NCBI GenBank assembly: GCA_014529385.2
Contig: CM043960.1
Location: forward strand, 122,910,543 to 122,974,542
Source: Adiantum capillus-veneris
Lineage: Eukaryota; Streptophyta; Polypodiopsida; Polypodiales; Pteridaceae
DNA: 64,000 bases
Direction of reading: 5' to 3'
A program made the translations under genes and the position numbers. Position 1 is the stretch's first letter. Each line of letters opens with the position of its first letter. Below are positions 22,489-33,955 of this stretch, one piece after another. The notes below the pieces were generated by a model, which was given only the letters and a program-made list of their open reading frames with translations, searched no databases and was not told the DNA's origin.

Positions 22489-24542
22489 TGATATAGCCGT
22501 TTTTCGGCTATTATAAATTGTCATAGTGAGCTACCTCACCCTACCAAAATCACCCAAACATTATGGCTATCCCTACCATTTCACTGTACATAGACGTGTG
22601 TGAGTTAAGGGACTTTTCCCATATTTTCTTAAAAACCCTCAATTAGCTAGTCACTAGGCTAGTTGAGCCAAAAAATTAAAAATAAAATTTAAAAAAAAGG
22701 TATATTATGACCTCTTTGTGTGTAAATATTTTATTGTATATAGAGCCTAAATAAAAGAATTTTTTATAATTATTTAAATATTTATACTTAGGTGTGTGTT
22801 ATTTATGCTATGTACATTGACTCACCATTACGACAATTTTTCTTACCATACTCTTTATTCTATAAAGAAATAATTTCATTCAAGCTTCTCTTATTTTTGG
22901 TGTAACTCCATCCCAACAAAAATCCAAAAAAAACTAGTTTTATTTATGTGTATATTTTTTCACTATTGTGAATTTTTTCTTTCCTACATCTATTCTCTAT
23001 TAACCTCATAAATTAGAACACCAAAAATATTCATCTTTTTATGGTAGACCTATTATGAGAGAGGTTTATTTTGACCCCTTTATATTTTTTCCACCTATAT
23101 TATTTATATTTGACATGTACATATTTTTTTAGACCCCTCAATATTTGATTTCCTTAGTTGTACTATTCATTTACATCCTGATCTCAACAATATCTTCAAT
23201 TATAGACCTACCAAATAAGTTCAAGGGTATGTGGCATGCATCCATGCACTATGGAGGGCTCACTCTAGGAGGCATTCAAAAGAATCATCTAAAGAAGGAC
23301 CCCACAAGGACTTTGTGCAGTGAAAAAAGACAGTCGGTTTTGCTGAATATTTAAAGATCACTTGCTCTCATAATTTGAAAAGATGATACAAACAAAAGTT
23401 GTAGTTCATGGGCAGAGCTTTTGCCTTGAATTTTTTCATATATGTTTTAGCTACGAGCTGTGAGCTATGATTTTATTGGTGGACCCCAGTTTGCCCATGC
23501 CATGCTGCCACACTAGGCTCTTCCACTTTATCAGTTTCCTCTTTCACACACACTTCTCCACTCATCATCCCCACCTCTCTCACCACTCCTCTCTGCACCC
23601 TACTCACCTTCTTCTCAACTTTGAAGAATAAGAGAAACCATGGTGAACTCATGTCTCCTACACACACTTCCATTCCAAAATTGACCACCTAGTCTCATTT
23701 TTCCTCTTCCATATTACCCATATCTATCAAAAAAACCACAAAATTCAATCTCTTCTCTTGAAAGACAACACCATGTTGATCCCCACCAACTTCTTCATAA
23801 TTCCAAGCAAAAGAAATTAGATAAGTGCTGAAAATCTAACCCAACCATGGTTAGAGGAGTAACCCTAGCCCTCAAAATTGCTATAAAAGGAGGGTGTAGC
23901 TAGCACAAAGGGGGGGAGCCATAAGCAAGAGCACTATGCTATAGCTTGAGAATCCAAGCTCAACCTCTCTAGAAGGAGCTCTTGAGTGGAAGCTCATTGT
24001 CTTATGCATATGCATGTGTTGTATTAGGGGTGATTAGCAAGGGAACTCTATGCCATTGTAAGAGAGAGTGATCATTCAATTGAGAGTAGGAAATCTATCA
24101 TTTCTCCTACTAGTGTAAGCCAATATTTGCTGAATCAAGGAGGGTGGATTTGGACTAATCTTGGATACTTTGTCTCTATTCCAACGTGAAGTAATGGACA
24201 ACATTGATGTCGTGTCTTGGTGATTTTTTTTAAAGTTCTTGATAGCTTGTCTCTGGGTGTTGTCATCAATTTAGCCATAAATCCCACATAATGTAAGAGG
24301 GCCACAGGGTGGAGAGGACTCCAATGGCCTTAAGACAGTGATTGGGGTGGCTTTTCTTGTGATGTGTTGTGGTGTAATTTACTCAAGCTATGTAGAAAAA
24401 ATACTAATCTCACTTTGATTGGTCATGATAGATTTGTAAGAAGGTATTAGTGCAACAAGCACCCCCTTCCTCTTCTCTCTCTTTCTTACATATATAATTG
24501 TGTTTGCTTGAACATTGCCAATAAATTTCAAAGCAGCCCGAG

Positions 24543-24614
<72 letters not shown>

Positions 24615-24707
24615 GCGTCCTAGTTCGCATCCAAAACTAGGTGATGCTCCAAATTTGTGTAGCGTTAGGTTGCGGGATTGTGTGTGTGTTGGTTGTTTTT
24701 TCCAACA
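22489..24707 (+). repeat. 5' LTR of element B
   Basis: It starts TGATATAGCCG and ends TTTCCAACA. A TATA box (TATAAAAGG, 23882-23890) and a (CT)n tract (24546-24612) sit at the same relative places as in the 3' LTR. Confidence 0.85.
24546..24612. repeat. (CT)n microsatellite inside 5' LTR of B
   Basis: Pure CT run shared with the 3' LTR (33152-33218), so it was part of the LTR before insertion. Confidence 0.9.
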
Positions 24708-24708
24708 A

Positions 24709-24726
24709 ATTGGTGCTCCCACTGAG
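24709..24726 (+). other. Primer-binding-site-like motif of element B
   Basis: ATTGGTGCTCCCACTGAG follows the LTR end. Element G has nearly the same motif at the matching place. I could not match it to a specific tRNA. Confidence 0.5.
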
Positions 24727-25019
24727 GAACCAACTTATGTATGTTTTTGTGTAGGATCAATCTTTAGAATAGTCATGTAGTTTGCATGAATCACGAGAAT
24801 TTGTATGATCCTTTCATTCCGATTGCAAGGCAAAAGGTATACATAATTGTTAGTACTAAGTTGTAATTTCAACGTGTAATTCATAGAATTTTAGGTTCTC
24901 TTAGGTTAGCCGAAATAAACGCTTCGGTAAATCCTTTTATTTTGTCTCTCATTAGGTACAACCTTAGTTTGGACGTCTATATCTTTGTTTTATTTTAAGA
25001 ATTAGGTCATGCATAGACC

Positions 25020-25238
25020 ATGGATAATGGCCTAGGAATAGAGGTTTTCCCCTTTCATTTCACTCCACACATTAGAGTAAACATTGCAATTAGTAGAAAA
25101 ATCCATTTTCAACAACGTATGGTGTTCATGTTTGGTGCCCAAAGAGTAGGAGAAATTCTCGCATCACCAAACCCTCTCATTCTACCTCTTATTGATTATT
25201 ATCGGTCATTTGATGTGAATATTTTTATTTTGTTGTAG
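25020..25238 (+). CDS. 72-aa leader ORF upstream of gag (element B)
   Basis: ATG to TAG, 219 bases, no lesion. It aligns without any gap over all 72 residues to the minus-strand ORF at 49020-49238 in element G, which is also exactly 219 bases. By my count 36 of 72 residues are identical, and most others are conservative. Shared blocks are PFHFT, SRKI, QQ, VFMFG, EIL, and a SFDV ending. It lies between the primer site and gag, 84 bases before the gag ATG. No signal peptide, zinc motif or known domain is visible. Tat/Ogre elements are known to carry extra ORFs before gag; whether this is related is unknown. Confidence 0.75.
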   Translation: MDNGLGIEVFPFHFTPHIRVNIAISRKIHFQQRMVFMFGAQRVGEILASPNPLILPLIDYYRSFDVNIFILL

Positions 25239-25322
25239 AATAGATTGCAATTTAGAAAATATTATTGTGTAAATCTTTTAAAGAAAGAAAAAACAAAAAC
25301 GCATCACTTTGAAATCAATTCA

Positions 25323-26600
25323 ATGGAGAGACAACGCCAAATGTCTGGATATCCTCTTTTCTTTGGAGAGCCTAGAGAGGATGCAAAATTATTTTAAACG
25401 AATTTCAAGATGTCTTGCCGTATCAAGAGGATAGTAACTGATCAAGAACGTGGAGAAATGTTTGAGGTGGTCCTTAGGAAAGATGCTAGCACTTGGTTTG
25501 ACTCTTTACCTGAGGAAGTTAAGGGGAATTACCCAAAAGTTTTGAATCGTTTTAAGAAATACTTCTTTGATCCCCAAAACACTCAAAAACTATGGCAAGA
25601 CATTGTTTCTCATAAGCAAAAAGACTTAGATGACTACTACTTGTACAAGCAAGAGTTTCTACGTCTTTGGGCTCTATGGATACGAAATGTTGCTAACCCT
25701 GGTGATGGTGCAGAATTTCTAAAGAAGGAGAGGTTCATATCCAGACTCTTTCCTGACCTTAAGGTAAAAGTTGAGGCTGATGCACCTGCTACCTTTGATG
25801 CAGCTGAAACTAGGGCTGCTGAGAAATATAGGAAACTAAAGTGCTTAACGGGGGAGGTTCCAATAGAGGTCTTAGACCCAAAGGTAAGTCACAAGCATCA
25901 ACATCTAGGGAGCTTCCTGAGGTAACCGCGGAAGTGATTGAGAAGTTAAATGAATCTTTAAGCAGCTTGTCAATTCACCTTGCACAAGTTGTAGGTCCAA
26001 AAGGACAAGCAAAGAAGTCTGAAGAGCGAGATCTACAACCTAGGAGAGTCTTACAATGTTGGAATTGCGGAGAGTCTGGACATGGGATGTATAGTTGTCC
26101 TTGGCACCGTGGGGAGCCAGGGAGACCTAAATTGAATTACCCAGTGATGAATGCAGGTGAAGGAACTAGTCAGCAACCACGGCTTCTACAAAGGCCAAAT
26201 GGAGAAAGACCACCTCCACAAGGAGTGGAAGGAGTTCCATCTTTGCCATACCCAAATGTGCATGTGGTAGAGGTGACAAATTCAAATGAAGTTGACATGG
26301 AAGCAAATGGCATTAAGCGTGGCCGAGGAAAAGGTAAAGAGAAAGAAGGAGTTACGTCACAAAGTGACCATGGACGAGAAAAGAAGGCAAAGGAGACCAA
26401 GGAAACCAAGAGGACGCGACGTCGTATTAACCTCCAAGACTTTCCTCTTGGACATGGTATGGCTCCGTACAACTTGTTGGAAGACATGAGAGGTAAGGGT
26501 TCTGATATCTCATGGCCTCAATTTCTTGCATTATGTCCACAAGTTAGGAGGGATTTAACAAGGGCAGTTAGCACTAGGAGAAAGGTAAAAGAGAGTGTGC
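25323..26600 (+). pseudogene. gag of element B with zinc knuckle
   Basis: It starts at ATG 25323. One in-frame TAA at 25395 interrupts an otherwise open capsid frame to 25925 (DASTWFDSLPEEVKGNYPKV, DDYYLYKQEFLRLW: Retrotrans_gag type). A frameshift around 25841-25925 moves the rest to another frame, which holds the CCHC knuckle CWNCGESGHGMYSCP (26057-26101) and a Lys/Arg-rich linker. Confidence 0.8.
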
Positions 26601-26914
26601 ATGTTGTAAAAATTGCACAAGCTGAAATGAATGAGGACATTACACCTGTGCTAGATTGTTACATAAAAGGGAGATTGGTTAGGAAAGGTCTAGTGGATGG
26701 GGGTGCACAAATCTGCATCATGACAGAGGGACTCATGCAAAGACTAGGCATACACATCCATGAGACACCTGAAATCAAAGTCAAGATGGCAAACAATAGC
26801 AAGGCTAGGTGTGTAGGCATTTGTAAAAATGTCTTTGTAGAGGCCTTTGGCATTAAGAAGGCGGTGGATTTTTATGTTAGTCGACCAAGGGAAATGGTTA
26901 CCCATTTATCCTAG
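26601..26914 (+). pseudogene. Aspartic protease of element B
   Basis: LVDGGAQICIMTEGLMQRLG carries the D-G-G-A active-site form common in plant gypsy proteases. A frameshift near 26880-26910 separates it from RT. Confidence 0.65.
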
Positions 26915-28180
26915 GAAGACCATGGATAATATGCGAGCTTTGCAGGATTGGGAAAGTGGAAAGTTGATCTGCAGAAATGACAATCATAAGAAGGTTGTCT
27001 TTGACATGAAGGAGCAACGTGAAGAGGAGCTCCATGAAGAATCATCTCAAAGTGAGACGGAAGAAGATTGGACCGATAACACTTCAGAAGAAGAAAGTAG
27101 TGGCAGAATTACCGAAGAGGAGTCTTCCATCGAGGTCAGGGGGGTAAGGTTTAAGCCAAAAAACCAAGAGACCTCTTGTCAAGGCTTGGAGGAGGTAGGT
27201 CCTCAAGAGAAAGAAGATGTTCAAGACGAAGGGATGCTGGAAGGTATGCTATCAACAACACTTACAAAGGATGAAAGAGAGGAGTTCAAATGTGTGCTAA
27301 GGAAGTTTCCTAGGCTTTTTGCTAAAGACTACACCGACGTGCGTGGGGTAGATGTTGTTCAAAACATGATTGAGTTAAAGCCTGAGGCCACACCTGAAGC
27401 TCAAAAGCTACGAAGGCTAGGAGTTATAAAGGAGCACTCTCTACTCAAGGAGGTTAGAAAACTTCTAGCAGCAGGTTTCATTTATCCAGTGGAGAATTCA
27501 GAGTGGGTCTCTCCCGTTGTTGTCACTCCTAAGAAAAACGGCAAGTGGAGGGTGTGTGTGGATTACCGTCCACTCAACGAGGCAACAAAAAGAGATCACT
27601 TTCCCCTCCCATTTCAGGATGAGACACTAAATGAGGTAGCTGGTCATGAGAAGTACACTATGTGTGACGGCTACTTGGGTCACTTTCAAATAGGTATCGC
27701 ATTGGAAGATCAATTGAAAACAACCTTCATCACCCCTTGGGGTTGTTATGCTTTTAGAGTCATGCCATTTGGTCTGACAAATGATCCTGCAACTTTCCAA
27801 CGCTTCATGAACATGGTGTTTCAAGCATTCTTTGGAAAGTCCATTAGGGTTTTTATTGATAATTTTTGCATTTAAAGCTCAAAATCATTGCATCTACAAA
27901 GGGTAGAAGAAGGTTTAAAGAAGCTCTACGACATGGGAGGTCAATTGAACCCCGACAAGTGTCACATAGGTGAGGATAAAGTGATCTTTCTTGGTCACAA
28001 GGTTTCCTATAAAGGCATTGAGGTGGATCCTTCAAAGGCAAAGGCTCTTATTGAGCTCCCATCACCGAAGAATCTCAAAGAGGTCATCTCATTCATTCAG
28101 AAGGTGAAGTATATGTCACACTTTATTCACTTAGCTTCGGAGTTGCTTCATCCTTTGCAAAAGTTGACACAACAAGTAGA
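26915..28180 (+). pseudogene. Reverse transcriptase of element B
   Basis: An acidic linker (27010-27240) is followed by the RT palm: WRVCVDYRPLNEATKRDHF, PFGLTNDPATFQRFM and VFIDNFCI. The second catalytic aspartate of the F-I-D-D box is N, and a TAA follows three codons later (27873-27875). The thumb continues in frame after the stop (GGQLNPDKCHIGEDKVIFLG). Confidence 0.8.
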
Positions 28181-28460
28181 ATTTGCATGGTCTGATGAGC
28201 TTGAAGAGTACTTTTGTAACATTAAGGTCATTTTGTCAGAGCTACCAACACTCATGCCTCCTTGTTGGGAGTACACATTCTTTGTTAGCTCTAGTGTTGG
28301 AAGGGAAACAATTGGTGTTGTGTTGCTACAACAAGATCCCCACAGTACCAGGATGCGACCCATCTACTTTTCTAGTAGGGTCATGAATGCTTTGGAGAGA
28401 GGCCACACAGAACCCGAACTGATGATGCATTCTCTCATGTTTGTGGGTGAGAAAGTTTAG
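28181..28460 (+). pseudogene. First (gypsy-type) RNase H of element B, degenerate
   Basis: Recognised by position after the RT thumb and by RPIYFSSRVMNALERGH. The first catalytic aspartate is gone (FVSSSVGRETIGVVL). Confidence 0.6.
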
Positions 28461-28699
28461 ATCCTACCTGCTACCAAAACCTTTTGTAATTCTCAATGCA
28501 AAAAATTTGTTCCCTTGGGTGTCATCTCAAATGAATCTTAGTACTAGGATCTCAAAGTGGATTATGGAGTTGCAAGAGTTCTAATACTCTTTCAAGGTGG
28601 AAGATAGTGTACGTGCACAATTGGGAGGGATCCTTACTTATAGGGTACATGAGAAGGAGATTAAGGTGCATGAAGTAAAGACCCTACCATTGCCACCAC

Positions 28700-28970
28700 C
28701 AAAAAGTATTCCTAATGCTTTTACCTTGTTCTTTGATGGAGCTTTTTGACGAGCCACAAGAAAAGCAAGAGGAGGGCTAGTGTTGCTCGACCCAAGTGGA
28801 GAGGTGGTCATGAAAGAGAAGGTCCATCTACCAGGTTCAACAACTAGCAACAATGGAGCAGAATACGACACACTACTTCATGGTGTAAAGATATGAATTG
28901 GCCAAGGTATACAACGTCTCATGGTAAAAGGGGATTCACTTCTCATTGTGTAGCAAATTTTAGGCATTTG
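28700..28970 (+). pseudogene. Second (archaeal-like) RNase H of element B
   Basis: FTLFFDGAF, then after a TGA RATRKARGGLVLLDPSGEV, TTSNNGAEYDTLL and LMVKGDSLLIV. The D…E…D pattern of plant Tat 'aRNH' is still visible (FFDGA, AEY, KGDS). Three in-frame stops interrupt it. A second RNase H between RT/RNase H and integrase is established for the Tat lineage. Confidence 0.75.
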
Positions 28971-29174
28971 GGCATGCAAGAATGAAATCCTAACGACAAA
29001 AGTTCATGCCATTTGTAGATTGTTTATTAATTTGAATAAGTGCAACTATATCATATTCATAGGAAACAAAATGAAGATGCGGATCTACTTGCACAACAAG
29101 CAGTTACATGTGTTGAGAAAGAAGTGCAGGTCATCATGGTGGCAGCAGTTGCTAAGCAACCGAGATACTAGGTA

Positions 29175-29950
29175 TTGGAGTCATTGACTCCCATTATTGG
29201 CTACATTTTGGAGGGTGAGTTTCCACAAGACTTCACGAAGGCTCAGAAGAGGAGACTCATGAAGAAGGCAAGCGCATATCTCTTCCTAGAAGGATCCCTC
29301 TATCAAAGAGGGAAGGATCAAGTGTGCAAAAGAGTACCAACTATTGAGAAGATCCCAGTCATTCTAAAAGGTTTGCATGAAGAAACATGTGGTGGTCATT
29401 TTGCCCAAGAATAAACTGTGAAGAAGATTTTGCTTGCAGGGTATGTTTGGCCAAGATTGCATGTGGATGTCCAACATTGGTGTAAAAGTTGTCACAATTG
29501 TCAAGTAAATGGGAATAGAAGATTGGTTTATGGTCGAAGACAAATCGTGCTTGCAAATGGACCCATTGAAAAGTGGGGCATTGATGCTATGGGTCGTCTG
29601 CCTAGGACAAAAAATGGTAAACTCTACATTCTAGTGGCTGTAGACTATATGACTAGGTGGATGGAAGCACAGAGTGTGGCAAAGGTAAACGAGAGGACAG
29701 TGAGAAAATTCGTCTACACTCACATTTGTTGTAGATTTGGCACACCTTTGGAGATTGTTTCTGATAATGGTCCAGGGTTTAGGAAGGGCTTGCTCACAGA
29801 AGTCTGTGAAGAACTTCACATTCTACATCGTCACAGTACACCCTACTATCCCCAGTCAAATGGTCTGGTATAAAAAGCTAATGGTGTCATTGCAGGCATC
29901 ATTAGAAAGATGGTAAAAAGCAAGACAAAGTTGTGGGATGACTTCTTGGA
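29175..29950 (+). pseudogene. Integrase of element B
   Basis: Zinc domain LHEETCGGHFAQE…WCKSCHNCQ with one stop (29412-29414), then core motifs WGIDAMG and VSDNGPGF. The third catalytic residue, expected as E in GLVE, is replaced by a TAA stop (GLV-stop, 29871-29873). Confidence 0.85.
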
Positions 29951-30107
29951 TGGTGCCTTGTGGGCGTATCGAACCACATATAGGGAAGCCACGGAGTTCA
30001 CACCATTTCACTTGGTCTATGGCCAAGAGGCTCTGTAGCCTATCGAGCTCAACATCCCAACAATACGGCTTCATGGCAGAGGTGCACAAAATGATCAAGA
30101 AGCATGG

Positions 30108-30587
30108 ATGGATCGACTTCTTACCTTAGTTGAGCTTGAGTGGAAAAGAGGAGCAGCATACGAGTGCTACAAGAGGAAAGCTACACAGGCAAAGAAGAAG
30201 CTTGACAAGAAACTAAAGGACAAAGGTATCAATGAAGGAGATCTTGTGCTAAGGTATGACAATCGACTCGATAATCGTTTTGATATCAAATTTGAAACTA
30301 GATGGCAGGGGCCATACATAATTAAGAAGGCTTTCAACTCAAGTTACTATCAGCTTACAGACTTGAATGGGAAAGAGCACTCTAGGAAGGTAAATGGTTA
30401 TCGCTTGAAGCCCTATTTGAGTCGCCTTCTACCAAAGATCTGTCAAAGGGCACATATCTCATATAAGTATTGCTCCATGAAGCATCAGTGTAACTCCAGC
30501 CAAAATGCCGAGGAGCCAAACAATGAAGATCTTGTCAAGGACTCTGAAGTACTCTCTTTGGAAAAGATGCTTTATGATGGTACATGA
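30108..30587 (+). pseudogene. Integrase C-terminal region of element B
   Basis: Basic segment (KATQAKKKLDKKLKDKG) followed by RWQGPYIIKKAFNSSYYQL and SRKVNGYRLKPYL, the usual post-core tail of Tat integrases. A frame break near 30010-30100 separates it from the core. Confidence 0.7.
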
Positions 30588-30657
30588 ATACATGCTTTAT
30601 GATGGTACATGCTTTATGATGGTACATGAATATACCATCATCCTGGGGGAGGGCTAA
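30575..30657 (+). repeat. Short tandem repeats and polypurine tract before 3' LTR of B
   Basis: TGCTTTATGATGGTACATG is repeated, then CCTGGGGGAGGG (30641-30652) forms the polypurine tract just before the LTR. Confidence 0.7.
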
Positions 30658-31094
30658 TGATAGCCGTTTTTTGGCTATTATAAATTGTCATAGTGAGCTA
30701 CCTCACCCTACCGAAATCACCCAAACACTGTGGCTATCCCTACCATTTCATTGTACATAGGCGTGTGTGAGTTAGGGGACTTTTCCCATATTTTCTTTAA
30801 AATCCTCAATTAGCTAGTCACTGGGCTAGTTGAGCCAAAAAATTAAAAATAAAATTTTAAAAAAATGGATATTGTGATCTCTTTGTGTGTAAATATTTCA
30901 TTGTATATAGGGCCTAAATATAAGGATTTTTCATAATTATTTTGATATTTATTTAAATATTTATACTTAGGTGTGTGTTATTTATGCTATGTACATTGAC
31001 TCACCATTACCACAATTTTTCTTACCATACTTTTTATTCCATAAAGAAATAATTTCATGCAAGCTTCTCTTATTTTTGGTGTAACTCCATCCCA

Positions 31095-31310
31095 ACAAAA
31101 ATCCAAAAAAACTAGTTTTATTTATGTGTATATTTTTTCACTATTGTGATTTTTTTCTTTCCTACATCTATTCACTGTTCTCTATTACTCTCATAAATTA
31201 GAACACCAAAAACTAGTTTTATTTATGTGTATATTTTTTCACTATTGTGATTTTTTTCTTTCCTACATCTATTCTCTATTACTCTCATAAATTAGAACAC
31301 CAAAAATATT
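31095..31310. repeat. ~105-bp tandem duplication in 3' LTR of B
   Basis: ACTAGTTTTATTTATGTGTA…CATAAATTAGAACACC occurs twice in a row here and once in the 5' LTR; the first copy has a few extra bases (CACTGTT…). Confidence 0.85.
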
Positions 31311-32059
31311 CATCTTTTTATGGTAGACTTATAATGAGAGAGATTTATTTTGACCCCTTTATATTTTTTTCACCTATATTATTTATATTTGACATATACA
31401 TATTTTTTAAGACCCCTCAATATTTTATTTCCTTAGTTGTACTATTCATTTATATCCTGATCTCAACAATATCTTCAATTATAGACCTACCTAATAAGGT
31501 CAAGGGTATTTGGCATGCATGCATGCACTATGGAGGGCTTACTCTTGGAGGCATTCAAAAGAATCATCCAAAAAAGGACCCCACAAGGACTTTGTGGAGT
31601 GGAAAAAGACAGTCGGTTTTGCGGAATTTTTAAAGGTCACTTGCTCTCTGAATTTTAAAAGATGATCCAAACAAAAGTTGTAGTTCGTGGGCTGAACTTT
31701 TGCCTCAAAGTTTTTCATATTTTTTTGAGCTACGAGCTATGAGCTATGATTTTATTGGTGGACCCTAGTTTGCCCATGCCATGCTGTCACACTAGGCTCT
31801 TCCACTTTATCAGTTTCCTCTTTCACACACACTTCTCCACTCATCATCCCCACCTCTCTCACCACTCCTCTCTGCACCCTACTCACCTTCTTCTCAACTT
31901 TGAAGAATAAGAGAAACCATGGTGAACTCATGTCTTCTACACACACTTCGATTGCAAAATTGACCACCTAGTCTCATTTTTCCTCTTCCATATTACCCAT
32001 ATCTATAAAAAAAAACCACAAAATTCAGCCTCTTCTCTTGAAAGACAGCACCATGTTGA

Positions 32060-32388
32060 TTAATTACTCATATTCAATTACCTTGGCTCCCAAGGAAGGT
32101 CAAGAGTGGAGAAAAAACGTACCGTCAAAGCTAGTGCACCGTCAACAAGCGTCAAAATTGACCCTACTCAAGACACTTGGAGCATCAACATTGTAAGAAA
32201 CCCATGTTTTCTTACCTATTAAGAGTTTTTTCTTCCTTATTTGTATCCTACATGGATACTCCCATTGTAAATATCCAACTCCATTTGTAAATCAATAAAA
32301 ATACTAACTCTACTAATTTACTAACACTAATCTAGTATGAAAAGTCCTATCATCTCCACTTCTCTCCTCTCTCTTTTCTTCATCTATC
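32060..32388. mobile_element. Small insertion of unknown type in 3' LTR of B
   Basis: About 330 bp are present here and absent from the 5' LTR, between CATGTTGAT and CCCCACC. The insert includes an AT-rich part with AATAAAAATAC and a possible TG…CA unit (TGTAAGAAACC…TTACTAACA). No clear target duplication or terminal repeat was seen. Confidence 0.6.
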
Positions 32389-33155
32389 CCCACCAACTTC
32401 TTGATAATTCCAAGCAAAAGAAATTAGATAAGTGCTGAAAATCTAACCCTACCATGGTTAGAGAAGTAACCCTAGCCCTCAAAATTGCTATAAAAGGAGG
32501 GTGTAGCTAGCACAAAGTGGGGGAGCCATAAGCAAGAGCACTATGCTATAGCTTGAGAAGCCAAGCTCAACCTCTCTAGAAGGAGCTCTTGAGTGGAAGC
32601 TCATTGTCTTATGCATATGCATGTGTTGTATTAGGGGTGATTAGCAAGGGAACTCTATGCCATTGTAAGAGAGAGTGATCATTCAATTGAGAGTAGGAAA
32701 TCTATCATTTCTCCTACTAGTGTAATCCCAACATTTGTTGAATCAAGGAGGCTGAATTTGGACTAAGCTTGGATACTTTGTCTCTCTTCCAACGTGAAGT
32801 AATGGACAACAATGATGTGTAAGTGTCTTGGTGTTTTTTTTTTAAGTTCTTGATAGCTTGTCTCTGGGTGTTGTCATCAATTTAGCCATAAATCCCACAT
32901 ACTGTAAGAGGGCGATAGGGTGGAGAGGACTCCCCTGGCCTTAAGATAGTGACTGGGGTGGCTTTTCTTGTGATGTATTGTGGTGTAATTTACTCAAGCT
33001 ATGTTGAACAAATACTAATCTCACTTTGATTGGTCATGACAGATTTGTAAGAAGGTATTAGTGCAACAAGCACCCCCTCCCCCTTCTCTCTCTTTCTTAC
33101 ATATATAATTGTGTTTGCTTGATCATTGCCGATACATTTCAAAGCAGCCCGAGCA

Positions 33156-33221
<66 letters not shown>

Positions 33222-33316
33222 ATGCGTCCTAGTACGCATCCAAAACTAGGTGGTGCCCCAAATTTGTGTAGGGTTAGGTTGCGGGTTTATGTGTGTGTTG
33301 GTTGTTTTTTCCAACC

Positions 33317-33677
33317 CCAACCCAATTGAGCAGCACAGGAGCCTAGAAGAGTGCTTAGAGGCCGCTCTTCTTGTTGCCCGCCCCGGACCGCCTCAATACA
33401 ACTTGTCTTTAGGTGCCTCGTTAGAGCAAGGGAGCTCCTCCTCTATCTCGATCTGAAAGGGATCTATTTTTGGAGAGAGGTAAGAAAATTTGGGTTGTTG
33501 GTTAAAGGTAGGAAGGCACCAGCTAACACTAGTGAGTATGAAGAGGGAACTAACGGGCATTCTATATATAGACTCCTTAAGAACTCGAGCAGGTCATTAC
33601 AATCACCCTCATGATTGCATTAGAAACAGTGCAACGAATGCAACACAAAGACCGAGGCAAGCTCAACCATCCCTATG
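33317..33677. other. Unassigned stretch after element B
   Basis: No convincing coding frame or repeat; it leads into a promoter-like region. Confidence 0.35.
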
Positions 33678-33715
33678 ACACGTGTCCCGGTTGGGTGAGT
33701 ACCGTAGCTATATAA
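33678..33715 (+). promoter_or_regulatory. G-box and TATA box of the small lysine-rich ORF
   Basis: A palindromic ACACGTGT (33678-33685, G-box/ABRE core CACGTG) lies 23 bases before TATATAAAG (TATA, 33709-33715). The ATG follows about 52 bases after the TATA box. Confidence 0.5.
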
Positions 33716-33766
33716 AGCACCTTCACTGTGCAATCTAGAACTTGCTCACATCTACACAACGCAGGT

Positions 33767-33955
33767 ATGGAGGACAAAAAGAAAGGAAAGGCGAAGCTTT
33801 TCCAAAAGATGATGGCAAAAATGAAGGAGGTCCGGAAAACGATAGCTGAGGCAAAATCTCTTCGAAAAGAGCTGAAGAAGAAAAACAAAGGAAACCAGAA
33901 GGCAAAGGCTGGAAAAGCGGCACTGCAAAGACCAAGGAAAATAAACCACCAATGA
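33767..33955 (+). CDS. Small lysine-rich protein, 62 aa, unidentified
   Basis: ATG to TGA with no lesion. Roughly a third of the residues are Lys; the rest are mostly Ala, Met, Glu and Gln (MEDKKKGKAKLFQKMMAKMK), giving a likely amphipathic basic helix. A G-box and TATA box sit just upstream, and GCAG|GT before the ATG could be a splice acceptor, so an upstream exon is possible. No family is recognised; low complexity makes this a tentative gene. Confidence 0.35.
   Translation: MEDKKKGKAKLFQKMMAKMKEVRKTIAEAKSLRKELKKKNKGNQKAKAGKAALQRPRKINHQ

Larger units (their letters stand above)
22489..33316 (+). mobile_element. Ty3/gypsy Tat-like element 'B' with dual RNase H
   Basis: It is 10.8 kb with 2.2-2.7 kb LTRs, a primer-site-like motif, a 72-aa leader ORF, gag, protease, RT, gypsy RNase H, a second RNase H, integrase and a polypurine tract. 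The second RNase H before integrase is the hallmark of the plant Tat lineage. Stops, frameshifts and altered catalytic residues in RT and integrase show it is dead. Confidence 0.85.
30658..33316 (+). repeat. 3' LTR of element B
   Basis: It starts TGATAGCCG. It is longer than the 5' LTR by two later events: a ~105-bp tandem duplication (about 31095-31310) and a ~330-bp insertion (32060-32388). TATA box at 32489-32497; (CT)n at 33152-33218. Confidence 0.85.
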
